From the NCBI RefSeq assembly GCF_003597395.2, contig NC_133776.1:36553271-36617270 (forward strand): a DNA stretch of 64,000 nt. Reading direction: 5' to 3'. The translations under genes were made by a program, and so were the position numbers. The DNA is from Chelonoidis abingdonii (Eukaryota > Chordata > Testudines > Testudinidae). The notes beneath the pieces are model-generated. The model saw only the letters and a list, made by a program, of their open reading frames with translations, was not told the origin of the DNA and searched no databases. This document shows, in pieces, positions 55,632 through 64,000 of the stretch; position 1 is the first letter of the stretch, and every line of letters starts with the position of its first letter.

Positions 55632-57628
55632 TGTAACTGAGAGGAGTGTCAGGCCCTTAATTCTTAAATGTGAAAGGAAAAAATGTTTCCACAGTCCCAA
55701 AGTGTAAGTTTTTTCATCAGCTTTAATCAAGCATGGAGACCAAAAGAGAGTGAAAGATATGAGGCCTATATTATATTAAAGTCTCCACCCTTTTCTCCTC
55801 TCCATGGGAGATTCATATTGACTGCATTCTATAGTGTACTGTGAGCCAATGCAGGCTTGAGTGGACTGGCTGAGCTGTGTGTGAACAGGTCAGCTAGAGG
55901 GGAAAGAGCTGTTCCATGACTGGCTACTTGTGGAAAATACTGTAAAAAAAAAAAAAAGTCTGTGAAAGTGAAAAGCTCAAGCTTCTCAATGCTCCCCATT
56001 AATATGACAAACCCTATCAACCTCCTCCCCAGCCATGGTCAAAACTGCTAATGGTGTCAATTCTATCATTTTGCTTTCAGCTGCTAGCTTTATTTTGTGT
56101 CTCATTTTACGTGAAAACACAGTCAAAAAGCACTGGTGCTGATAGCTGCAGACGCTAGCTGCAGGTGAATCCATGATTGTGCCAACTGCAAGCTTCAGTT
56201 TAAAAATAGAACCATTTATTTAGGGACACAAAAGCATTTGTGTGTAGGTAAAATCAGCTGGCTAGCCAAGAAAGAGGGCATTTCCTTGTGGGGGAGTCAG
56301 CAGAAAAGAGGTGTAATAATTCAACACGTCTCAAAGAGTGAGTTAACCTGCAAAGGAAACACAAGGCCATTAGCTATTGTGACTATGCCAGAGAGGCCCA
56401 AATAGAGATGCTCAATAATAAAGATAATTCATGAGGCTGCATTAAAAAGCAAAGAGGACATAGGTTTAAGTTCTGGAGTGATTTTCCTTGAGCTTTATCA
56501 AAAAGGCAATATTCACTAAACAGTAGAGATGGACTGAAATCCCAGATTTGGTATGCAGATGTAGATTCAGATATCAAAGTTTTGAGGAGTTTGTGGTGTC
56601 TACGGGTTTGGTTCATCCCATTATAAACGTGGACACCATATATAACATTTGTACCTCGATCCAGGTTCAGACTTCGAGTACACTTTAGGCTTTTTGTTTT
56701 TGGATGTGGAGGGAGATTTTCAGAGGCACGAATTCTCATTGACTCACAGTGTGTGTTAGCTGCCTAGTTGTCATTTGTGCCTTGGAAATCTTCTCCCGGA
56801 GAATTTTGGTTTGGGCCCATTTCTACAGAAAATATGAGAAGCTGTTGTTTCTGGGGGAAACGTGAGATTATAGTGTTCATGTTGCAGAAATAACTGCTTA
56901 TAAAGGGCCCACTTCTGGAACCCTGATTCACAGTGAGTAATACTGACTCACTCAGGTACTTTATGGTCTGTAGCAAGACTGGTCCAACAAGAGTAAGAGC
57001 TACTCAACTTGAACAAATATTGCAGCATCAGGCCCTAGTGTTGCATAAAACCCGGACTCCTGAATGACTCTGATTTCCTTTTTAGTAAATCATTCTTGTC
57101 TCTTTTCATTGTGAGTAGGCTCTTTGCCATTTGATTAAAAAAGGGCTCACTTTTCAGAAATGTGATTCTCAGCACAGTACAATGAATGTAATCCAAGCAT
57201 CAGCCTTACCTGATATATTTCCTTATCCAGCCACGTCAGTAGTGTAGAGAGATTTTCACTAACCTAATACAATTTATTAAAGTGACGTATCTTCAAATCA
57301 CTGGAACCTTTGCTGCAGAAAGTACTTTGCAAAGCTGCATATCCGTAATGGCTCCCCTCCAAAATCTGGAATTCAAATCTCTGGCAATTGGTAGACATAT
57401 ATAATGGTTTTTAATATGTAAGGATCAGTTGGTCTGTGGGGGGACAATTTTGGAATATTCATATAATGCATATTGATTTATTGAAATATGAATTTAAATA
57501 TAAAAGAAATGCTTTTCAAGAATAGTTAGTAGTAATACGGTATATTGAACCATAAGATTGAATGTTTTGATGTTTCCTCAAACACCAAGTGTAATGGGAC
57601 TGTCAGATCAGCAAACACTTAGTTTACC
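55632..57628. other. Unassigned stretch
   Basis: Contains an A run at about 55943-55956 and an old repeat-like block at 56520-56710 (AGAGATGGACTGAAATCCC to GGGAGATTTTCAGAGGC). No genes supportable. Confidence 0.4.
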
Positions 57629-57740
57629 TGGGATTTTCAGAAGTGCTCAGTGTTGCCCTAACTCTGTTCCAGTTAAAGTTAATAAGAGGTACCTTCAGGG
57701 GAATAGAATTGGCCAACTCTGAGTGATTTTGAAAATCCCA
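57629..57740. repeat. Foldback repeat (GGGATTTTCAGAAGTGCTC)
   Basis: TGGGATTTTCAGAAGTGCTC pairs with GAGTGATTTTGAAAATCCCA. A second, looser foldback of this type follows at about 57770-57930. Confidence 0.6.
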
Positions 57741-57949
57741 CTCTTAGTAATTTTACAGGGCCAAGGTTTTAAAAAATTAGAAGCCTAAAGTTAGGCTGCT
57801 AAATACATGATTTTCAAAAATCCTATGCTAACATCTCCCATTGACCATTTTTGAGAACGAGATAGGTGCATAAATATGGATTTAAGAGCCTAAATGTTGG
57901 GTCCTATTTTCAAAAAGTCTTGCTTGTGAGTATTATTTGAAGACTTATG

Positions 57950-58060
57950 GCCAGATTCTACTACTCTTACTCATACTCAGTAGCAATTACTCGTGGTGGC
58001 CAGTCCTAATATCCTTATTTGACACTAAAGTGTTACTCAATATGAGTAAGGGATCTGTCT
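57950..58060. repeat. Foldback repeat fragment
   Basis: GGCCAGATTCTACTACTCTTA and ACTCAATATGAGTAAGGGATC follow the pattern of 9562-9657. Confidence 0.35.
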
Positions 58061-58342
58061 TAATTTTATGTGATGGGAACTGCTGACAATTATATTTACT
58101 AACAGCTGAGATTCTGTGTTGGTTTGAGGGGCCATTGATTCCTCTGAGTGAGTGTTTTACAATGTGTACATTATAGATGTGCTCCTTCTCAACTGAAGTC
58201 AATCAGAGCAGGAACAGGCATTATAAGTTTCCTTCAGAGGAAAAAATTTCTATTCTGAGGGGGGAAAAAAGACAACTGCAGTATATAACTCTGACTAATG
58301 TCCCTAAACATAACTGAGGGACTGTAAGCAGGTCATGTCAGA

Positions 58343-58583
58343 GATCTAGTGGAGTTAGAAGACCTGGGTCCTATTCTTGGCTTTATCACTGACTATGGGC
58401 AAGTCACTTCATCTTTCCGTACCTCTGTTTCCCCTCCTACACTTAGTTTGTCTTGCATATTTAGATTCTTAGTTCTTCAGCACAGGGAATGTGTCTTGCT
58501 ATATTTGTACAGTGCCAACACAATGGGGCCCCAGTCTTGGCTGCAGACTATAGGTGTTATCATGATACACATAGTAATAATGT
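58343..58583 (+). repeat. MIR-like SINE with L2-type tail
   Basis: The order GAAGACCTGGGTCCTATTC, CTATGGGCAAGTCACTTCAT, CTCTGTTTCCCCTCC is the MIR tRNA-related and core part. TCAGCACAGGGAATGTGTC, TTTGTACAGTGCCAACACAA and TGGGGCCCC give the L2-like 3' tail, followed by a degenerate ATAATAAT end. Confidence 0.82.
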
Positions 58584-58589
58584 TACCAT

Positions 58590-58675
58590 AGTTATTCCAG
58601 TTCATGCTGGTGTAACTCCATTTGCTTTGGTAACTTACAGTGGTGTAAATGAGATTAGAATCAGTCCCTATGTAT
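58590..58675. repeat. Short foldback (GTGTAACTCC / GTGTAAATGAG)
   Basis: The sequence from TTCCAGTTCATGCTGGTGTA to ACAGTGGTGTAAATGAGATT belongs to the same palindromic group as 9255-9330. Confidence 0.4.
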
Positions 58676-59457
58676 TCAGACAAGGGCATTGTTGTTCTCT
58701 ATAAATAAAAAAAATACTAATAACAATGAATCTGTTGGAGCCTTCGATGCAATCCTGGCACTGTTTGGTTTGTAACAACTCTTTCTTTCATCAGACTGAA
58801 TCAGTTTCTGTGTAGAAATTGTAATTCATTGAACGAAAGCCACAATCTCTGCAAGAGACCAAGTGAACTGTACCAGGCTGTCTCACCGGGATCAAACACC
58901 TCTTTTTGCAATCAATATGCTTGTTGGCATTCTCAAGAGAAAGAGGTCATGGGATGTTCATGCAAGGGACTAAGTTGCCCTATCTCCCCTATAAGCAAAC
59001 AGGGACCCCCCACTCCTCTAGGTAGGAATGCGTATAGGTGGGAATACTAAGTTAGGGATTTCAGAAGAGGGATAGAAACCGAACTGGGCTGTTAAGAGAA
59101 ACCACGACAACCTTAACTATGGAATGGCTACCATTGCCCAATAATAAAAGACCATGGAGAGTAACTTTAGAAATTGAAACGATGTCTGTGACACACTTTG
59201 AAACGGGGGCATGTGGTAAGACATGCGAGCTATAAAAGAAGAAATTTCACAATAGGAATAGGACTAGAGGGAACAGTTTGATAGATAGGATGAAACATCT
59301 GATTTTGGAAGATTTAATTCCCTTGAAGAAAATCTAAACTTTTTACTTTAATATTAAGAGTCCAGTGAAATCCTCCTAGCGTGGCAGCACATGAATAATC
59401 CTATTCCTTTGTATTTCTGCTGCTTTCTTCTTAGGTTAATTCATGTGCATCACCATT

Positions 59458-59682
59458 GCTATTATTACTGCAGTACTAAGAAGAGCCCAGCATGCCAGGT
59501 AGTTTACAAACACATAGTTCCTGCCCAGAAGAGTTGACAGTCCAGATAGATAAGAAACACGGCTTGAGGGGAAACAGAGGCAAAAATAGTTTACCTAAAC
59601 TTAGTAGCTTAGGTGGGACTAGAACTCAGGTCTTCTAAGTGCTCATCTGCTGTCTCTGCCACAGCACCACCACATCCCCTAG
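59458..59682 (-). repeat. MIR-like SINE with L2-type tail
   Basis: Reverse orientation. The tail is first (TTATTACTGCAGTACTAAGA, AGCATGCCAGGTAGTTTACA, AGTTCCTGCCCAGAAGAG), then GGGGAAACAGAGGC and GGACTAGAACTCAGGTCTTC from the core. Confidence 0.72.
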
Positions 59683-61699
59683 CCTAAAGTTTAAATACAG
59701 GATCTGTAGTATGGAGAAACAGGTATATCAATTTTGTATTTCTAAAGCAATGAAAAGAAGGCATAGCAACATGACTTTATCCTGTGGTAAGAAACACAGT
59801 AAGAATAATGTCACTGCAATGTTTTGTATAACCATGGAGACTAGTGCCCCAAAACAAGTGGCGAGAGAAAAGGTCATAGGGATATGCCTACTTAGTGTTC
59901 TTCTGACTTAATAAACACGGAGAAAACATGTGCTTCTCCCTGGCTCCTCCCCCCTCCTTCCTACTTTTTACATATACAGGAACAAATCTTTTGGTCTGAG
60001 CTCAGGCAAAAGTCCCTTTGTGGTCAATGAAGGATGTATGGCCTGTTCTGTGAGCTCTACCACGTATCATAATATCTGTAATGCCGCTTGCATGGAATAC
60101 CTCTATATAGCTATATCTGTGTAGAGAGCCAGATTTTGCCTGCCTATAGTGCAGGGATTTGGGGAGGGCACACGGAGCTCAACTCCATAAAAAAACCAGA
60201 TGCTATAGCAGTCCCTGTGCTCCACAGGGAGCAAGACCTGAACTTTCTTGGCACCTTAGGAGTACAAATCACTGAAAAGCTAGAGGGGCAGAGTTATGAC
60301 CATGGCCCACGCCACAGCAATCCTCACCTGTTTGCAGAACTGGTCAACTGCACTAGGGGAGCACACGGTATTTGTATGATGCAGAACTGAAGTGGGGATT
60401 ATGTTTTGCCATTGACTTCAGTGGGGCCAGGATTTCACTGCAGAACTCTTCGTGGGTTAGCGTGGCTTCGTACCAGCCCCTGCTTCATACTAGACCCTGT
60501 CCTAATAGAAACAACCAAACCCATAACCTTGTTTATCTCAGAACTTTGGGGAGGAAAAATAATCCCATATTTCTTTCTCCATAGTGGAATAAGTTAAAAA
60601 CCTTCTTTGTTGCCTGATAATGTACATGGATTTGGCCTCTATTGTTTTGGATCTTTCTGGACTCTATGATGAACTAAAGAACGATAGTATTCCACCCGCT
60701 GGCATACTGTCTGTGGGTATGGGCAGAGATCTAATACAGTACTGCTTTCCAGACCTCAGTGATGTGTTAGGAACATTTAGTTTATTAGTTATGTTGTTCA
60801 TGATTCTGAACTTTCTATGCACGTTCATACCAAGCATGTATATTTAGGCAGTCTATTTAATGACGATCCCTGGGCTGAGAGGAAGCGTTATTAGTAGCAT
60901 TGTTATTTCCTTCATTGGATGATTTGTTTTTATTTGCACTTCCTACTGTTGCCATCATATTTATTTTTGATTAATTCCCATTTTCCTATCAGTGTTAGCA
61001 CTGGAAATTATACCCCAGCTCTTCATTTCTAGTTTTCTACTGTGTCTGTCATCCTTTGCATTTTAAAATCTAATTTGTGAATGCAATTAGAATTTATGAC
61101 TGATGTGTCTACTGTGAATCAGTACCGAGACTCAGTTTTTAATGACTCTTCACGAGAAGTTTAGTGAGTTTCGGGAACAAGTTTCTAGGAATGTTCATGC
61201 ACTACTGATGAGACAATTTTATCATAATTTGTGAAGTCATGGGTTCTGTCTGAATGTGAAACCCTGTGGGGTCCCACCTGGGATGTACAACTGCAAATCT
61301 CTTGTTTTAACATGCTTCTCTTTTCATATCCTTACAAATGGTGGCTTCCCTACCTCATGGTGAGGCAGCTCCTTTCAATGGTAAAATGAGCGTATCAGTA
61401 TCTTTATATTTTGGATTTTTCTGGAGCAGCATGGAGGGCTACATTCTCTGCTGTTGCAATTTGGTGTAGCTAGGGCTGGATTAACCATAGGCACTATCAG
61501 TCCAGGTTTAGGGTTCCAGCTCCTGGAGTCAAATGATTACTAGAGCCATATGGGAGCTGGAATTTCCATTTCATGGGAACACCTATGATTCTGAAATTTG
61601 TTTTCATTGATCATTGGAACAAATTATAAAGAATTTTGAAATTTCCCATTACATTTTTTTTTAAATTTTGTTTTGGATCAGTCAACATTTTTTATTTTG
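59683..61699. other. Unassigned stretch
   Basis: No gene signature. TAGGGCTGGATTAACC at 61469 looks like a hAT terminus without a partner. GCCATTGACTTCAGTGGGGCC at 60411 carries the foldback core. Frames at 59639-59911 and 60088-60390 are short and motif-free. Confidence 0.4.
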
Positions 61700-62329
61700 T
61701 GAGACAAAGTTCCTCCTCTACCTTGGTGGGTCCTGCGCTTATTGGTGGATCTTGATAGCCTCAGAGATCTTCCTGTGTTGGATCAGGAGTTGGGAGGTTT
61801 TGGGGGGAACGCAGGCCCACTCTCTACTCCAGGTTCCAGCCCAAGGCCCTGTGGATTGCAGCTGTCTATATTGCCTCCTGTAACAGCTGCATGACAGTTA
61901 CAACTCCCTGGGCTACTTCCTCATGGCCTCCTCCAAACTTCTTCTTTATCCTCACCACAAGACCTTCCTCCTGGTGTCTGATAATGCTTGTACTCCTCAC
62001 GTTCTCCAGCCAGTCACTCTCAACTCTCACTCTCACTCTCACCTCCTTGCGCCTCTTTCTCCCAGCTCCTCACATATGCACTGCAAACGAAGTGAGTCCC
62101 TTTTAAACCCAGGTGCCCTGATTGCCTGCCTTAATTGATTCTAGCAGCTTCCTTGATTGGCTGCAGGGTTTCTAATCAGCCTGTCTGTCTTAATTGTTTC
62201 CAGAAAGTTCCTGATTGTTCTGGAACCTTCCCTGTTACCTTACCCAGGGAAAGGGGACCTATTTAACCTGGGGCTAATATATCTGCCTTCTATCACTCTT
62301 CTGTAGCCATCTGGCCTGACCCTGTCACA
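61700..62329 (-). mobile_element. Gypsy-like solo LTR (630 bp)
   Basis: The segment runs TGAGACAAAG to CCTGTCACA with a 4-bp duplication, TTTG (61696-61699 and 62330-62333). Minus-strand orientation is inferred because on that strand it begins TGTGACAGGGTC and has GATATATTAG about 50 bp in, in a TATA-like position. It contains the (CTCTCA)n stretch at 62025-62045. No internal retroelement genes adjoin it, so it is a solo LTR left by recombination. It sits in an AT-rich older repeat. It is an endogenous remnant without coding capacity. Confidence 0.7.
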
Positions 62330-62333
62330 TTTG

Positions 62334-63069
62334 AGTTTGACTTTTTATTTTTCTATTATAATCTAATGTAACGTTTCTAAAAGAGAGGTCATTTCAAAAT
62401 AAAAAAACTGAAACATTATGTTCTGCTAATGTCAGTTGTTTTTTCAAAATATGATTTGGCCAAAATTGACATGTTCTTGCAGAACACTTCGGTATTGATA
62501 ATTGGATATTTTTGGACCAACTCTAATGATTAGAATCTAAGCTCTCATTTTAAGGAAAAAGCTTGAACATGTGACTGATTGTTGCCTATTCAGTCATGCC
62601 TGCCTGAGTCTTCAGGCAGCCTGAAACAACAATTCAGAGTGGTGTGAACAATTATTCCATATATCTAAATATGGTGTTAAAAGCAAACACTCTGATCTTG
62701 GTGATTTTGCCAGAACCTACCCAGCAGAGAACTCTGAGAATGGAGAAGAGTGCAGTGGGCCCAGCTCCCCACTCAAACAGTCTACATTTCTGCCACCCCT
62801 GCCTCTGAGAGACGAGGAGAGTGCTGCTAACACCATTCTAAGTGGGCGAAGGTACACTGCAGGGATGGGCCATGGGGATAGAGTTGAGGGTGACCCATGT
62901 CATAGTTTTCCTAGAACTCCAGATTGCTTTTAATCCAGCCCTAAGCGTAGCTCGACTGGCTTCAGTGCATCAGTTGATATGAGTTAAATTATAGAAATTG
63001 GAATTGTCTCAGCAAAGAGTTTGAGTCAAAGAATTTTTTTATAAACTTATCAAAAGCTTACAACTTAAG
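62334..63069. other. Unassigned stretch
   Basis: The AT-rich old repeat continues to about 62530, then unique sequence without supportable features. Confidence 0.4.
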
Positions 63070-63208
63070 ACCCTGATTCTGCAAAGATGCAGTCACATGC
63101 TTGCCATTAGGCACATGTAGTCTCATTGAAATCATCATGTGCTAGCCACAAGATCACTCACATGTGTAAAGTCAAGTATGGGCATAAATCTGTGCAAGAT
63201 CGGGCCTA
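63070..63208. repeat. Foldback repeat (139 bp)
   Basis: ACCCTGATTCTGCAAAGATG and CACATGCTTG pair with CAAGTATGGGCATAAATCTG and GCAAGATCGGGCC. The centre holds CATGTAGTCTCATTGAAATC. Confidence 0.6.
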
Positions 63209-63633
63209 AAGACATTAACAGCATAAGATCACTAATAATAATGACAGGTTGCAGAGGAACATCCAGAGGTATACAGCAAGGGCTAACTGGGATCCTCAGA
63301 TGTGTATGTCAGTTTTCTTGTTATTTAAAAAAACACTCTAGAAAATATATTTGGGGCAAAATCCTACCAGTATTGTGAGTGTGTGAGAGGCAGGAGCACT
63401 ATAGAGAGCCTTTTCCCTGCATAGAACACCCACCAAGCAGTAGGGCAACATGATCTATTGTATGAGGAGGCCCTCTTATCATCTTTGAAAATCTTTTCTC
63501 CCCCTACCCAGGGGATTGGCCAGGTACTAGGTGCCCCCAGCTCACGCATGCAATTGGCAGCAGGCATGCTGGAGAGAATGCAACCATTCCTTTCTGGAGC
63601 AAAGTAATGAGAGCTGCTAAATGCATTGCCTCA

Positions 63634-64000
63634 GGCCTGGTCTACACTACGCATTTAAACCGATTTTAGTAGTGTTAAACCAATTTAACGGTGCACCCGT
63701 CCACACTACGAGGCCCTTTATATCGATATAAAGGGCTCTTTAAATCGGTTTCTGTACTCCTCCCCAATGAGAGGGGTAGTGATAAAATCGGTATTACCAT
63801 ATTGGATTAGGTATGTGGCCGCAAATCGACGGTATTGGCCTCCGGGCAGTATCCCACAGTGCACTACTGTGACCACTCTGGACAGCAATCTGAACTTGGA
63901 TGCAGTGGCCAGGTAAACAGGAAAAGCCTAGTGAACTTTTGAATTACATTTCCTGTTTGCCCAGCGTGGAGCTCTGATCAGCACGGGTGGCGATGCAGTC
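63634..64000 (+). mobile_element. PIF/Harbinger end, continues beyond window
   Basis: It begins GGCCTGGTCTACACTACGC, preceded by TCA. It is the reverse complement of the right end of the 36337-41230 element: the inverted motif GGCCTCCGGGCAGTATCCCA is at 63837-63856 (about 210 bp in), and CATTTCCTGTTTGCCCAGCG and TGATCAGCACGGG match the region upstream of the Myb/SANT start. The last bases, GCGATGCAGTC, match the MQS start of that gene, with ATG at 63993. The body of the transposon lies past the window edge. Confidence 0.85.
63993..64000 (+). CDS. Start of Harbinger Myb/SANT gene, cut by window edge
   Basis: ATGCAGTC at the last positions equals the start of exon 1 (MQS) at 40868 on the minus strand, and the upstream sequence is homologous. 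Only two complete codons and part of a third are in view, so intactness cannot be judged. Confidence 0.5.

Noticed and set aside
1..64000. CRISPR arrays, bacterial operons, riboswitches, insertion sequences
   Set aside because: Nothing of prokaryotic type appears. Direct repeats are minisatellites or duplicated transposon parts, and the compact gene layout of bacteria is absent.

Overview
This window looks like non-coding nuclear DNA from an amniote vertebrate, most likely a turtle. No host gene, rRNA or tRNA could be identified with confidence. The turtle assignment is an inference from the repeat mix: CR1 LINE fragments ending in a turtle-style 3' tail, a Penelope-like element with a GIY-YIG domain, two-gene PIF/Harbinger transposons with many short derivatives, several hAT MITE families, MIR/L2-tailed SINE fragments and gypsy-like LTR remnants. 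The open frames outside mobile elements show no family signature and mostly behave like chance ORFs.

Layout. 0-6 kb: a Penelope-derived foldback (741-931), a Harbinger deletion derivative (1460-2181), a small minisatellite and an old hAT-like repeat. 6.9-9 kb: three hAT-type elements, one nested inside another with clean target duplications. 11.1-14.4 kb: a Harbinger element whose transposase has lost its catalytic core but whose antisense Myb/SANT gene is still readable. 15-26 kb: mostly unique AT-rich sequence with sparse MIR and hAT fragments. 26.9-28.6 kb: a minus-strand CR1 fragment split by a Penelope-like insertion bounded by a 13-bp target duplication. 29.6-30.3 kb: unique sequence rich in homeodomain/POU-like words, a possible regulatory element. 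31.9-34.8 kb: Harbinger right end, Harbinger MITE, short Penelope copy, CR1 3' end. 35.8-41.2 kb: a hAT MITE and then a nearly complete 4.9-kb Harbinger element. 42-56 kb: hAT and mariner-type MITEs, possible LTR remnants and unique DNA. 57-64 kb: foldback repeats, two MIR-like SINEs, a gypsy-like solo LTR, and one end of another Harbinger element running off the window.

The only gene system that can be reconstructed is the Harbinger pair. A plus-strand DDE transposase and a minus-strand, two-exon Myb/SANT DNA-binding protein are arranged tail to tail inside TAA-flanked terminal inverted repeats. In this superfamily the Myb-like partner is known to help the transposase reach the nucleus and the transposon ends. 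The copies here are decayed to different degrees: two in-frame TGAs but an intact catalytic triad at 36.3-41.2 kb, the core deleted at 11-14 kb, and only ends left elsewhere. Comparing them exposes a subterminal motif about 160 bp from the left end of three copies, with a matching inverted motif near the right end. This is the most system-like signal I found. I found nothing I could defend as a wholly new biological system.
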